Assembly (NCBI GenBank): GCA_964617105.1
Contig: CAZTWC010000003.1
Span: forward strand, 1-53,507
From: CAZTWC01 sp964617105 [NCBI: uncultured Myxococcia bacterium]
GTDB taxonomy: Bacteria > CAZTWC01
Reading direction: 5' to 3'
DNA length: 53,507 bases
Part shown: positions 9,353 to 18,868 of the stretch, one piece after another
Position numbering within the stretch: the stretch's first letter is position 1
Layout of the letters: each line of letters starts with the position of its first letter
Made by a program: the position numbers and the translations under genes
Notes under the pieces: generated by a model
Seen by the model: only the letters and a program-made list of their open reading frames with translations
Databases searched by the model: none
What the model was told of the DNA's origin: nothing

Positions 9353-10344
9353 AATTTGCCTCACCCTATTTTCTCCTGTTGTTGGGTTTTTTGCCCTTAC
9401 TGGTTTGGCGCCTGACCGTCAAGAGAAGAAAAGTATATCCCATTTTTCTCTTTTCCTGGACCAAACCCCTGGCCGGCGCTCCGCAGGGATTATGGCACCA
9501 GGCCAGACATGTTCCCTTGATTTTACGCCTTTTAGGTATCCTTTTGATAATTATAGCCCTGGCCCGGCCGCAACAGTTTGATCAGAAAAATCTTTTTTAT
9601 GCGCAAGGAATTGATATCGTTATTGTATTGGATATCTCTACCAGTATGAAAGCAATAGACTTCCAGCCTAAAAACCGGCTCCATGTGGCCAAAGAGGTGA
9701 TTGGTGATTTTATCGCCTCCAGAAAAAACGACCGCATCGGGCTGGTGGTATTTGCTGGTGAAGCCTTTACCCAATGCCCTCTCACTTTGGATTACTCCAT
9801 ACTTTACAATATTCTTCAGGCGGTGAGAATGGATGTGATCAAAGATGGTACCGCTATTGGCGATGCCCTGGCCAACTCTCTCAACCGGCTAAGAGATTCT
9901 CAAGCCAAAAGCAAGATGGTTATACTGCTCACTGATGGTGAAAATAATTCCGGTAATATTGAGCCTTTAAAGGCAGCGGCTTTTGCCAAGGAGTTGGAGA
10001 TCGAGATCTTTCCTATCCTGGTTGGCAAAGGAGGCATGGTGCCATATCCGGTGGGCAAAAGCATATTTGGCCGCCAACAGTACCAACAGGTAGAGATACC
10101 GGTAAATCCCAAATTGCTAAAAGAGATTGCCAGCGCCACCAACGGTAAATTTTACCAGGCCGCCGATCGGCAAGAGTTAAACGATAATTTTAATGATCTC
10201 ATTGATAAGATGGAAACTTCCAAATTACCAGAACAGGTCTATGGCCGCCCCCAGGAACTTTATCTCTATTTTGTGCTGGCAGCTCTGTTTTGTCTGCTAT
10301 TGGAATTTATTTTACTACGTACCAGGCTGGAGAGATTTCCCTGA
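9349..10344 (+). CDS. batA: BatA, VWA-domain aerotolerance protein
   Basis: 331 residues. Two N-terminal membrane helices (about 6-22 and 55-74) are followed by a von Willebrand factor A domain whose metal-ion site reads DISTSM near residues 94-99, with the second part TDGENNSG near 195-202. A C-terminal helix closes the protein (about 302-322). This is the BatA layout. The start is ATGA-type overlap with the upstream gene and the stop overlaps batB. Bat proteins were named for Bacteroides aerotolerance and work with MoxR; here the whole set is present. Confidence 0.85.
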   Translation: MKFASPYFLLLLGFLPLLVWRLTVKRRKVYPIFLFSWTKPLAGAPQGLWHQARHVPLILRLLGILLIIIALARPQQFDQKNLFYAQGIDIVIVLDISTSMKAIDFQPKNRLHVAKEVIGDFIASRKNDRIGLVVFAGEAFTQCPLTLDYSILYNILQAVRMDVIKDGTAIGDALANSLNRLRDSQAKSKMVILLTDGENNSGNIEPLKAAAFAKELEIEIFPILVGKGGMVPYPVGKSIFGRQQYQQVEIPVNPKLLKEIASATNGKFYQAADRQELNDNFNDLIDKMETSKLPEQVYGRPQELYLYFVLAALFCLLLEFILLRTRLERFP

Positions 10345-11399
10345 TGAGATTTGCCTCTATTCAATATATCTGGCTGTTGGCCTTTTTACCTCTGATGGTG
10401 TTTCTGCTGTTTAACCGCCGGAAAAAAAGAAAACAGGTTCAAAAGCAATTTTTTACCCCCGCTGCTATCGGCAGGCTTCTACCCGACTATAGTGCTGATC
10501 GGCAATATTTTCAGCACAGTTTGATGATGGTGGTAATATTTATCCTGGTAATCAGCGCCACCGGACCCCAGTTCGGCCTCCACTCTAAACTTAGGAAACA
10601 AAGAGGGTTGGACATTGTGGTGGCCATGGATATCTCATTGAGCATGCAGGCCCGGGATATCTCACCAGACAGGCTGTCCAGAGCCAAGTTGGAATTGAGC
10701 CAACTTATCGGCAGTTTAAAGGGTGACCGCATCGGACTGGTGGTATTTGCTGGTCAAAGTTTTGTCCAATGTCCGCTTACCACCGATTACGCTTCGGTCC
10801 GCCTCTTTTTAAACGCTGTGGAACCAAGCATGTTGACCAGGCAGGGTACCGATCTGGCCGGTGCGCTAGAGGAGAGCCTGGGACTGTTGGAACGGAGTAA
10901 AACCGGCAGCAAATCGCGGGTAATAATCCTGCTGACCGATGGCGAAGGGCATGAAGGTGATCCCCTGGAGAAAGCCAAACTGGCCAAAGAAAAAGGGGTG
11001 TTTATTTTTGCAGTGGGGGTTGGTTCCCTGACCGGAGAGCCCATCCCTTTGGTGCAAAAAGGGGGCAAGATCAGGGGATATAAAAAAGACAATCAAGGCA
11101 ACACTGTGATCACCAGGCTGAATGATTCCATTCTCAAAGCAGTAGCTGAAACAGCATCAGGGCTTTATATCCATTCCGTAAGCGGCGATTTAGGAATATC
11201 ACGAGTAAGAAGATACTTAAACCAGATGGAAAAGAGCGAACATCGGGCCAGACTATTCACCCAGTATGAAGAGCGTTTCCAATATTTACTGCTGCCAACC
11301 CTGATTATTCTGCTGGCCATCACCTGGATGCCGGTTCGGCGCAGAAAAACCAAACTGCCAGGCTTGCCCGGTCAAAAAGGGGCAGGAGGTAAAAAATGA
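10344..11399 (+). CDS. batB: BatB, VWA-domain aerotolerance protein
   Basis: 351 residues from the ATG that overlaps the batA stop (ATGA at 10344). An upstream in-frame start at 10290 would run inside batA and is not needed. It has two N-terminal helices, a VWA domain with AMDISLSMQARD and LLTDGEGHEGD as the metal-site motifs, and a C-terminal helix (YLLLPTLIILLAITWMPV) followed by a basic tail. It is paralogous to BatA in the preceding frame. The pair plus batC and batD form the standard Bat core, thought to be an inner-membrane complex that faces the periplasm. Confidence 0.86.
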   Translation: MRFASIQYIWLLAFLPLMVFLLFNRRKKRKQVQKQFFTPAAIGRLLPDYSADRQYFQHSLMMVVIFILVISATGPQFGLHSKLRKQRGLDIVVAMDISLSMQARDISPDRLSRAKLELSQLIGSLKGDRIGLVVFAGQSFVQCPLTTDYASVRLFLNAVEPSMLTRQGTDLAGALEESLGLLERSKTGSKSRVIILLTDGEGHEGDPLEKAKLAKEKGVFIFAVGVGSLTGEPIPLVQKGGKIRGYKKDNQGNTVITRLNDSILKAVAETASGLYIHSVSGDLGISRVRRYLNQMEKSEHRARLFTQYEERFQYLLLPTLIILLAITWMPVRRRKTKLPGLPGQKGAGGKK

Positions 11400-12181
11400 A
11401 AAAGATATGGGTGCTGATTTTATGCGGAGCACTTATATTTTGCCTGGGTTTTTCCCCTTTTGAGATAGAAGATCCCCAGGGATCCCAGGGTAACAACTAT
11501 TTTAAGCAGGGAGATTACCAAAAAGCGGAGGAGTCTTATATCAAGGCTCTGCAAGGGAATTCCCCCAAGGCTGCTATCTATTACAACCTGGGCAATACCT
11601 ATTTCCGGCTTGATCAGATGGAAAAAGCCCTGGAGCAATATCATAAAGCCCTGGGAGAAACCGGAGATACAGAATCGGGCCTTATGCGGGAAATTAAAAT
11701 AGATAGCCGGTTCAACCTGGGCAATACTTATATGCAGGGGAAAAAACTGTCCGATGCCATTAACGCCTTTCGGAAAGTATTGAAGATAGTTCCAGGACAT
11801 CAGGGTGCTCTCAACAATCTTAAAATAGCCCTGTACCAGTTGCAGCAGCAGAAGAAAAAGGAGCAGCAGAAAGGCAACCGCAACCAGGATAAGAAAAAAG
11901 GGGAGAAAAAAGCCCAGCAGCAGCAATCTCCAAAACCGGAGAAAAAAACACCCCAGAAGAAGGGGGAGAAAAAACAACCGCCTAAAGATAAACAGAAAAA
12001 AAAGCAGCAGGCGGGCACCCCTCAAAAGGGGAAAGAGGAACAGAAAAAGGAGAAAAAAGATTTGACCAAGCAGGATGGCAAAAATATTCTTGATGCCCTG
12101 CGCCAGCGGGAAAAGAATTTACAAATGCAACACTTTATGATAAAAGAACAGCGGTCAGACAAGGCGGATAAAGATTGGTAA
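11396..12181 (+). CDS. batC: BatC, TPR protein with Lys/Gln-rich tail
   Basis: 261 residues. A signal peptide (about 3-20) is followed by TPR repeats from about 28 to 140: GNNYFKQGDYQKAEESYIKAL, YYNLGNTYFRLDQMEKALEQY and a third that begins SRFNLGNTYMQGKK. Residues about 148-230 are low complexity, almost only K, Q, E, P and G. The short C-terminal helix NILDALRQREKNLQ is conserved in BatC-type proteins. The gene overlaps batB by 4 bases and batD by 7. The low-complexity part casts a long meaningless open frame on the other strand. Confidence 0.85.
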   Translation: MKKIWVLILCGALIFCLGFSPFEIEDPQGSQGNNYFKQGDYQKAEESYIKALQGNSPKAAIYYNLGNTYFRLDQMEKALEQYHKALGETGDTESGLMREIKIDSRFNLGNTYMQGKKLSDAINAFRKVLKIVPGHQGALNNLKIALYQLQQQKKKEQQKGNRNQDKKKGEKKAQQQQSPKPEKKTPQKKGEKKQPPKDKQKKKQQAGTPQKGKEEQKKEKKDLTKQDGKNILDALRQREKNLQMQHFMIKEQRSDKADKDW

Positions 12182-14058
12182 TCACTAAGAATTTGGAGAC
12201 AACAAGTTTGCCCCGTCAAAACTGTAATCAACGATTTGATCTGATTTTGGCCCTATTACTTTTGGTAATTATTACCTTTGTAAAGCCAATTGCCGCCCAG
12301 GCCGAGATTAGTTACCAGGCCCAGGTGGATCAAGACCGGGTAAGCCTCAACCAACCTATAACTCTCACGGTAACCATCACCTATAGCCAGGATCAGCCTC
12401 TGGAAAAACTGCAACTGCCCGATATGAGCCAATTCTCAGTGGTGTCAAGACGTTCATCGGAACAGATGGCTTTTAGTTTTGGAGGCGGGGCCAGTAGTTT
12501 TAAAAAAATTAAGCGTTACAACTTCACTCTGATGGCCAAACAAGAGGGACAGTTCACCATTGGGCCCGGTTTTCTAAGCAGCGCGGGAAAAAAATACTCC
12601 ACCCAGCCCCTGGAGATAACAGTCAGTCAAGATCACCCTCCCCTTCCCGGACCTCCACAGCAACAGCCATATTCTCCACCGGCTCCAGGGAGGCAGCCTT
12701 CTCCATCAAAGGCTCCTTCGGCCAATATGCCCAGGGGAACCGATCTATATTTATCTGCCCAGGTAGATAAAAAAGAAGTTTTCCTTGGCCAACAGGTAAC
12801 TTATCTGCTCAAACTTTACAGTCGAATAGATCTATCCTCCATAGATAATTTACAGATGCCCAAGATGGAGGACTTTTGGAGTGAAGAGATAGAATCCCCG
12901 GAACGAATTGCCCAAAAGGTGGAATATATAAAAGGGATAAAGTATAACTCATATCTGTTGAGGCGCAAAGCCATTTTTCCTATTAAAAGCGGTCAGTTGA
13001 CTATTCCTCCAGCCGGAGTGGAAATCTCTACCGGGTATTCCTTTTTTATGCCTTCCGAACGATTCCGGCGAGTATCAGACCAGGTGACTCTCCAGGTTAA
13101 ACCTCTCCCTTCCCAGGGACGTCCGGCTAACTTTTCCAGCAATAATGTAGGAGAATATTTTTTACAGGTCTATGTCAAACCTAAACGGGTAGCGGCAGGT
13201 AAACCAGTGACCTTAAAAATTCGGATCAGTGGCGCCGGTAATATCAGCCAAGTTACTTTACCCCAATTGCCCTTTATGGGCGATTTTAAGGTATATGACC
13301 CCACCTTACAGGAAAAACAGGGGTTCAAAAGGGAAAACTTTGGCGGTGAAAAAACAGCGGAGTACTTACTTCTTCCCCTTAAAGGCGGTGATCTGACCAT
13401 ACCTCCTTTCATCTTTAATTTTTTCGACCCTCAAAAAGGGGAATACCGGATGATCAATACTGAAGCCATCCATATCTATTCCGCCGGCGCCGCCTTGTCG
13501 CAAAAGGAGCAGGAAGAAAAAACTTCTCTCGCCAATCCTGCAGATGATAGGCAGACCAGAATACGACCGATTATTTTTAACAGCAGCCTAAATAAATTTA
13601 ATTTTATCCACCACACCTATTGGTATTGGGTGCTTATTTTTCTCCCTTTGGGCTTGTACATTCTGGCTTTATCAATACCGATAATCAAAAACGGCCTCAG
13701 GGGAATTTTATTTCTGGCCGCTGCCCGATCGCCCGGAGTAATTGCCCTCAAGAAACTGCGAAAACTTAATCGGGACGCTGACAAATACAACCAGGAACAG
13801 TTTTTTAGCCGAATGGCAAAAATCTTTAGCGTTTTTTTACAACAAAAGTTTAACCTGCCGGTGCAGGGGCTTACCATGGTTGCCCTCAATCAAACGCTGA
13901 AGGAAAAAGGGATTTCACCCCAACTGGCCGAAGAGGTGATAACAGAGATGGAGGGGTACGATTTTGCCCGTTTTGCTCCGGCAGGTTCACAGGAAGAGGA
14001 GAAAGAAAAAGCCTGGAATAATTGCCGGCGTTTGGTTCTTAGCCTGGAAAAGTCTTAG
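12175..14058 (+). CDS. batD: BatD, oxygen tolerance protein
   Basis: 627 residues. It has a signal peptide (hydrophobic core about 17-33, ending IAAQAE), a large beta-rich periplasmic region with repeated Ig-like sections (VSLNQPITLTVTI, VFLGQQVTYLLKL, VAAGKPVTLKIRI), a Pro-rich linker (about 158-182), a membrane helix at about 483-503 and a cytoplasmic helical tail. This is the BatD layout. The start is a TTG within the end of batC, 7 bases of overlap, with GGCGGA as a ribosome site. The stop shares four bases with that of the convergent cNMP gene. Confidence 0.85.
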   Translation: MVITKNLETTSLPRQNCNQRFDLILALLLLVIITFVKPIAAQAEISYQAQVDQDRVSLNQPITLTVTITYSQDQPLEKLQLPDMSQFSVVSRRSSEQMAFSFGGGASSFKKIKRYNFTLMAKQEGQFTIGPGFLSSAGKKYSTQPLEITVSQDHPPLPGPPQQQPYSPPAPGRQPSPSKAPSANMPRGTDLYLSAQVDKKEVFLGQQVTYLLKLYSRIDLSSIDNLQMPKMEDFWSEEIESPERIAQKVEYIKGIKYNSYLLRRKAIFPIKSGQLTIPPAGVEISTGYSFFMPSERFRRVSDQVTLQVKPLPSQGRPANFSSNNVGEYFLQVYVKPKRVAAGKPVTLKIRISGAGNISQVTLPQLPFMGDFKVYDPTLQEKQGFKRENFGGEKTAEYLLLPLKGGDLTIPPFIFNFFDPQKGEYRMINTEAIHIYSAGAALSQKEQEEKTSLANPADDRQTRIRPIIFNSSLNKFNFIHHTYWYWVLIFLPLGLYILALSIPIIKNGLRGILFLAAARSPGVIALKKLRKLNRDADKYNQEQFFSRMAKIFSVFLQQKFNLPVQGLTMVALNQTLKEKGISPQLAEEVITEMEGYDFARFAPAGSQEEEKEKAWNNCRRLVLSLEKS

Positions 14059-14600
14059 GGCTCATTTGAGTCATTGCCATTGCTCAAACCTTTTTCCAGG
14101 TCACTACATTTTTCAGTTAAACTAATCACTTTGCGGGTGGAGTCCCGTAGCCTTTCAGCCAGCATGGTGGCCATGGTACGAAAAAAAGTGTAAGATAAAT
14201 AAAGAACTTCCTTGTCTTCATACTTGTCAGGAGCGTCAAGCACCGTGCCGTCAATTACCAAACATTCAACTTTGGTTTCAGTACACACATCAGCAGAGCG
14301 GGGAGAACCGTCTACAATACCCATTTCGCCAAACATATCACCAGCGTTGCTTAATCTCCTGATCACTTTACCCTGTTTTTTTATTTGCACAATGCCAAAC
14401 AGCAAAAGGAAAATATTATTGCCAATTTCTCCATCTTTAATAATAGTTTCCTCTGGTTCGTAATGCCGGATCGAACAGTAGTGCAAAAGGTCTTTCATCT
14501 CTTTTTGGTGAAAAGGGGCAAAAAGATCGGTCATCTGCAAGGTAGCCAGGTATCTTAACTGTTGAGACTCTGGAAAATCATCAATTTTAATCTCTTTCAT
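14055..14600 (-). CDS. Cyclic nucleotide-binding domain protein (no HTH)
   Basis: 181 residues. A single cNMP-binding domain covers about 24-140 and has a good phosphate-binding cassette, GDMFGEMGIVDGSPRSADV, including the Arg that contacts the cyclic phosphate. The remainder is a helical, partly charged tail without a Crp-type DNA-binding helix-turn-helix. So it probably works by protein contact, not as a transcription factor. It is transcribed towards batD, the two stop codons overlapping, and has its own promoter at 14639-14667. Confidence 0.82.
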   Translation of the reverse strand: MKEIKIDDFPESQQLRYLATLQMTDLFAPFHQKEMKDLLHYCSIRHYEPEETIIKDGEIGNNIFLLLFGIVQIKKQGKVIRRLSNAGDMFGEMGIVDGSPRSADVCTETKVECLVIDGTVLDAPDKYEDKEVLYLSYTFFRTMATMLAERLRDSTRKVISLTEKCSDLEKGLSNGNDSNEP

Positions 14601-14638
14601 ATAATAATTTTATCCTTTGGCAAATGAGTATATAATTA

Positions 14639-14667
14639 TTATTATCACGGTATACCCTGCCGGTCAA
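14639..14667 (-). promoter_or_regulatory. Predicted promoter of the cNMP-binding gene
   Basis: On the minus strand TTGACC (14667-14662), a 17-base spacer and TAATAA (14644-14639). It faces the promoter of the TPR gene at 14708-14736; the two are divergent. Confidence 0.45.
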
Positions 14668-14707
14668 AAAGAAAGTGATTTGCTGACTTACGAATGTTGG
14701 AAGATTC

Positions 14708-14736
14708 TTGCCAATTAAATCCAGGTGGCATATAAT
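14708..14736 (+). promoter_or_regulatory. Strong predicted promoter giving a leaderless mRNA
   Basis: TTGCCA at 14708-14713, exactly 17 bases, then a perfect TATAAT at 14731-14736. The ATG of the TPR gene follows only 7 bases later (14744), which is about where transcription would begin. Confidence 0.6.
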
Positions 14737-14743
14737 TTCCATT

Positions 14744-16672
14744 ATGAATAAAAAAATATTGCCTCTATCAATAATTCTCCTGGTGGTTGTTTTTTTCAAT
14801 TCCGGCGCCAACCGTTTAGTTTATGGTGCCGGAAAAAGAGAAGCAAATCTTAGACAAAACAGTAGCCAAGGACAGATGATTTTTAAAAAAATTATATCTC
14901 ACTGGCAATCCTACCTAAAAAACAAAACCAATTTTAACCAGGTGGCGGCTCAATCCGATTTGATACAAATATCATCCTTGCACAACCAGATGACGGTTAA
15001 AAATATGTTTAGCCTGTCAGCTGCTATATTGCGAGAGGCAAAAAACACCCTGCAGTGGCACGATTTCGTTCGAGCCCAAAATCTAACTAACCTGGCTATT
15101 AAGATATCTCCCGCCTATCTGGACGCCTACCTGTTTGCCGCTAAAATCATAATAAAATCCGATAACATGAACCTGGGTAAAGCCTTTAATTACGTGAGAA
15201 AAGGGATAATTGCCGGTTGGAAAGACTTCAGGCTCAAAGGAAGAATTAAAGCCATCCTGACCATATTCTTGTTTTTATCAGTGTCAATATCTTTTTCTAT
15301 CTTTGCCCTGATAATACTGGTTAAATATTTCAAATTTGTGGCCCACACTCTGTATCATTTAACCCTTACCAAGATAAACAGTTTTTTTTGTTCTCTGGCT
15401 CTGTTTTTATTCTTGGGAATGTTGGTATTTTTTAAGTTCGGTCCGCTGATAATCCTGGGAATTTTTTCTACTATGACATTGCTGTATCAAAACCGCCGGG
15501 AGAAGGTGATCTCCTACCTTTTTCTCCTGTTTATCGGCTTTTCCAATCCTCTTTATAGCCACGTTACTGATGCACTGTTATTTCCCTTGCCCCAGGCAAA
15601 TATCCTATATGAGTTGAATTATAATTGGACCCCGGAAAGCCGAACCAAAGAATCCCAAAAAAGCCTATTAAAGCCCACAAATAAAGAAATACGCGATCTG
15701 CTATCATTCTCAACCGCGCTCAGAGCCAAAAGAAATGGAGATTTAAAAAAAGCATTCAATATTTTACAATTGTTAAAGGAGAATAAAAGGCTTAAAGGAA
15801 AAGTGATGAATAATCTAGGTAACATCTACTTTACCTGGGGTAATTTCCAAACCGCCTCAGAACACTACTTAATAGCCACAAATAACTTGCCAGGAAAGGC
15901 GGAAATCCACTACAATCTAGGTCAAACCTATTTCCAATTGGAAAATCAACAAATGGGAGAGGAGGAGATAAAAAAAGCCTTTGCCATCAGTTCTTTACCT
16001 GTATTTTCACCCCTTCATCAAAAAGTAATTGAGCCAGCCCAAAGGTTGCTTGATATTCCTCTGGAACATAATGAACTGAAACAGGTCACCTGGATTAATG
16101 TAAAAGAGCGAATAAAAATCAGAAATTGGCTCTGGCAATTTTCCGGAGGAAAATTCCCTCTCTACCTCACTGGTTTCTTTTCACAACTTCTGGTGATCAT
16201 TACCTTGCTGACATTTATTCTGATCAGGCAATTGCAACCCTCCAGCCGTTGTTCCTACTGCGGTTCGATAATTTGTAAAAAGTGCCAAACCGAAAGTGAG
16301 GATGAAACCATTTGCCTGCAATGCCACCGATTGGTTAATGCCAGCGTCTTGATCAACCTCAGAACCCGGATGAAGCAAGGAAAAAAGATAGACTTACATA
16401 CCTTTGTCACCAAGATAACCACGGTAATATTTACCCTGTTGGCTCAGGGTGCCGGGCATATCTGGCTGGGAGCATCTTTAGCAGGATTTTTGATTCTATC
16501 TCTATTCTCCCTGGCAATCTCAAGTCTGCTGTTGTCGAACTTCCCGGCTGTATACCTGTTACCCACAAGCGATCTGTTTATGACCACAGCGAAAATGTTT
16601 CTGATATTTTTTTGGGGCATTATTTTCCTGTTTTCCTTTATATCTATAATTTCAATGTTGAGAAAAAGTTAA
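14744..16672 (+). CDS. TPR and zinc-ribbon integral membrane protein
   Basis: 642 residues from ATG 14744 (a TTG at 14708 is in frame but forms the -35 box of the promoter). Visible parts in order: signal or anchor helix; helical section of about 130 residues; four or more membrane helices around residues 175-270; TPR repeats at about 335-430 (GKVMNNLGNIYFTWGNFQTA, AEIHYNLGQTYFQLENQQ); a further membrane helix; a zinc ribbon with CxxC pairs (CSYCGSIICKKC and later ICLQC, about 503-527); and more helices at the C-terminus. No SD sequence precedes the start. Family unknown; an envelope scaffold is a guess. Confidence 0.7.
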   Translation: MNKKILPLSIILLVVVFFNSGANRLVYGAGKREANLRQNSSQGQMIFKKIISHWQSYLKNKTNFNQVAAQSDLIQISSLHNQMTVKNMFSLSAAILREAKNTLQWHDFVRAQNLTNLAIKISPAYLDAYLFAAKIIIKSDNMNLGKAFNYVRKGIIAGWKDFRLKGRIKAILTIFLFLSVSISFSIFALIILVKYFKFVAHTLYHLTLTKINSFFCSLALFLFLGMLVFFKFGPLIILGIFSTMTLLYQNRREKVISYLFLLFIGFSNPLYSHVTDALLFPLPQANILYELNYNWTPESRTKESQKSLLKPTNKEIRDLLSFSTALRAKRNGDLKKAFNILQLLKENKRLKGKVMNNLGNIYFTWGNFQTASEHYLIATNNLPGKAEIHYNLGQTYFQLENQQMGEEEIKKAFAISSLPVFSPLHQKVIEPAQRLLDIPLEHNELKQVTWINVKERIKIRNWLWQFSGGKFPLYLTGFFSQLLVIITLLTFILIRQLQPSSRCSYCGSIICKKCQTESEDETICLQCHRLVNASVLINLRTRMKQGKKIDLHTFVTKITTVIFTLLAQGAGHIWLGASLAGFLILSLFSLAISSLLLSNFPAVYLLPTSDLFMTTAKMFLIFFWGIIFLFSFISIISMLRKS

Positions 16673-16691
16673 TAAATAAGGATTAAATACC

Positions 16692-17822
16692 ATGTCTTTC
16701 AAAGGCAGCATAGCATCGTTAGGTATGGCCGAGATATTACAACTGCTATGGCGGCAGCAAAAAAGTGGCTTGCTCCAGTTATATAAAGGGAAAAAGCAGG
16801 TTAACCTGGGATTTTTTCAGGGTAATATAGTCTACATTGAGCCTCTGGGTACAGGTCTGGATAAATTGTTCGGCCGGGCACTCATAAAAGCAGAACTAAT
16901 AGATGACTCAGATCTGCAAAGGCTGATGAACATCCATTACCGCACTTTGAAAAAATTGAACCAGATAATTCTGGACGAAAACCTACTGGCAACCAACCAG
17001 GTTCAGGCTATCTTAAATTTACTCTGCACCGAACTTGCCTATCAGGTACTTACCTGGGAAAAGGGGGAATACAATTTTTTGGCCGAAAATGAAGAGCAAT
17101 TAAGTTTTACCCGGATGATTGATCTGAAAGTAGACCAGGTGTTGATGGAAGGAATGAGGCAGATGGATGAATGGCCTGGCATCCGAAAAAAAATTAAAGG
17201 GGAAAAGATTATTTTTCAAAAAATCAAGGATTTAAGCATCTATATTCCCGGACAACAGGGTTCTACCCCTGGTGATATAATTGCTGGAAAAGGAAAATAC
17301 CGGGAGATTGGCTCTGGGGAAAAAAAGGTGTTTCAACAGGTAAACGGCCTCTTCGATGTGGAAAAACTGGCCTATATCACCAGGATAGGATTGTTCGAAA
17401 CCAGCCGGGCGTTAAAAAACCTCCTGGGGGCAGACTTAATAAAACTGGCAAAGGCTTCATCAAGAAAAAAAGCCGGCGCTTCACATGGGAGAAAAAGCCG
17501 GATAACCTTTCTGTCCACTCTACTCAACCTTTCTGCGGCAGCGGTATTGATTCTGGCCTCATATATGCTATACGATTATGCCCGAAGTCTAGATGAAATA
17601 AACCCCTTCTCCCATTATCTCTGCCCCCTGGATCAACAAGTTAAAACCATGATGCAATACAACCGCTATATCAGAGGGCGGCATGCTATCCGGGTTTATT
17701 GGGTAGAGAAAGGAAAATTACCCACCAAAGTTGACCAATTAACCGAGGGCGGATTTCTGAAAAAAAACCTGCTTTACCAGGCAGAATTTAAACAAATTAT
17801 TCACAGTTTTAACTTGAAATAG
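16692..17822 (+). CDS. PATAN/DUF4388 domain protein with membrane helix
   Basis: 376 residues. The N-terminal half is a PATAN (DUF4388) domain: FKGSIASLGMAEILQLLWRQQKSGLLQL, then a glycine turn and FFQGNIVYIEP. Such domains are common in deltaproteobacterial signalling proteins. A winged-helix-like middle follows (about 218-255), then a single membrane helix at about 276-296 and a short external tail of 75 residues. The gene begins 19 bases after the TPR gene, so the two probably share the promoter at 14708. A hairpin ends the unit at 17858. Confidence 0.75.
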   Translation: MSFKGSIASLGMAEILQLLWRQQKSGLLQLYKGKKQVNLGFFQGNIVYIEPLGTGLDKLFGRALIKAELIDDSDLQRLMNIHYRTLKKLNQIILDENLLATNQVQAILNLLCTELAYQVLTWEKGEYNFLAENEEQLSFTRMIDLKVDQVLMEGMRQMDEWPGIRKKIKGEKIIFQKIKDLSIYIPGQQGSTPGDIIAGKGKYREIGSGEKKVFQQVNGLFDVEKLAYITRIGLFETSRALKNLLGADLIKLAKASSRKKAGASHGRKSRITFLSTLLNLSAAAVLILASYMLYDYARSLDEINPFSHYLCPLDQQVKTMMQYNRYIRGRHAIRVYWVEKGKLPTKVDQLTEGGFLKKNLLYQAEFKQIIHSFNLK

Positions 17823-17855
17823 TAATAAACTACCGGAAAAGTCTTTTTGCTATTC

Positions 17856-17890
17856 AACCCGGCATTAAAATACCGGGAGTTCTTTTTGTT
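17856..17890 (+). terminator. Probable rho-independent terminator
   Basis: CCCGG at 17858-17862, a 10-base loop and CCGGG at 17873-17877, followed by AGTTCTTTTTGTT. The stem is only 5 bp, so it is weak, but the T-run and the position between the PATAN gene and phoH fit. Confidence 0.5.
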
Positions 17891-17899
17891 ATTAAGTTT

Positions 17900-18868
17900 A
17901 TGGAAAATGTAAAAGAAAAAATAGATTTTATAGATATGGGAGCCTTGCTCAATATCTGCGGCAAAAATGATGAAAATTTGCGGCATATGGAAAAAATTGC
18001 CTCGGTTGCGATTATGGCCAGGGGAAACCAAATTTTTATCAGCGGAAAAAATGCCCGCTTAGTTGAAAGGGCAAAGTTGCTGTTTGAAAAACTCCAGGGA
18101 ATAGCGAAAAAAGGGGTGATAATTTCAAAAAATGATATCCAGCGGGCTTTTGATCTTTTTATTGATGACCAAAATGTGGCGTTAGAAGATTTTTTTGTAA
18201 ATGGTATATACCTTCCATACAGAAGCAATCCGGTGGTACCCAGGGGAGTGGCCCAAAAACAATATATTGAAGCCATTTCCCGTTCACCTTTGACTTTTGC
18301 CATTGGACCGGCTGGCACCGGTAAAACTTACCTGGCCATTGCTATGGCGGTCTATTACTTGTCGGAACATATTGTCAATAAAATGATCCTGGTAAGACCG
18401 GCCGTAGAAGCAGGAGAAAAACTGGGATTTTTACCGGGCAGCATGCTGGAAAAAATAAATCCCTATTTGCGGCCCCTGTACGATGCTCTCCACGATATGA
18501 TGGAGATTGATCGGGTAAACCAATTGCTTGAGGAAGGAAACATCGAAGTGGCCCCTCTGGCTTTTATGAGAGGACGAACACTGAACAACTGCTTTGCAAT
18601 TTTGGATGAAGGACAAAATACTACCCCTGAACAAATGAAGATGTTTCTCACCCGGCTCGGTTTTAACACCAGAACAGTACTCACCGGAGATATCACCCAG
18701 GTGGATTTGCCGAACAACCAGCAATCGGGCTTGATCCATGCAATATCGATCTTGAAAAAAGTATCGCAGATCAAATTCTGCTATTTCAGTGAAAAAGATG
18801 TGGTCCGACATCCTTTGGTTCAAAAAATAATAAAAGCCTACGCTACCGGGGAGGAGGACTCCAGGTGA
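17900..18868 (+). CDS. phoH: PhoH-like ATPase (YbeZ type)
   Basis: 322 residues, the usual YbeZ/PhoH length. The KH-like N-terminal part (MARGNQIFISGK, about 39-50) leads to the P-loop GPAGTGKT at residues 136-143 and the typical RPAVEAGEKLGFLPG and LDEGQNTTPEQMKMFLTR blocks. YbeZ proteins are linked to the ribosome and RNA maturation together with YbeY, and ybeY is two genes downstream. The start at 17900 keeps the conserved N-terminus but has no clear SD. The stop overlaps pgpH by 4 bases. Confidence 0.93.
   Translation: MENVKEKIDFIDMGALLNICGKNDENLRHMEKIASVAIMARGNQIFISGKNARLVERAKLLFEKLQGIAKKGVIISKNDIQRAFDLFIDDQNVALEDFFVNGIYLPYRSNPVVPRGVAQKQYIEAISRSPLTFAIGPAGTGKTYLAIAMAVYYLSEHIVNKMILVRPAVEAGEKLGFLPGSMLEKINPYLRPLYDALHDMMEIDRVNQLLEEGNIEVAPLAFMRGRTLNNCFAILDEGQNTTPEQMKMFLTRLGFNTRTVLTGDITQVDLPNNQQSGLIHAISILKKVSQIKFCYFSEKDVVRHPLVQKIIKAYATGEEDSR

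Noticed and set aside
10290-10343. Longer N-terminus for batB
   Set aside because: It would run inside batA; the ATG at 10344 gives the normal BatB start with ATGA coupling.
11420-12025. 201-codon open frame on the minus strand across batC
   Set aside because: It is the antisense of the Lys/Gln-rich batC tail and reads as Phe/Leu runs; no ribosome site.
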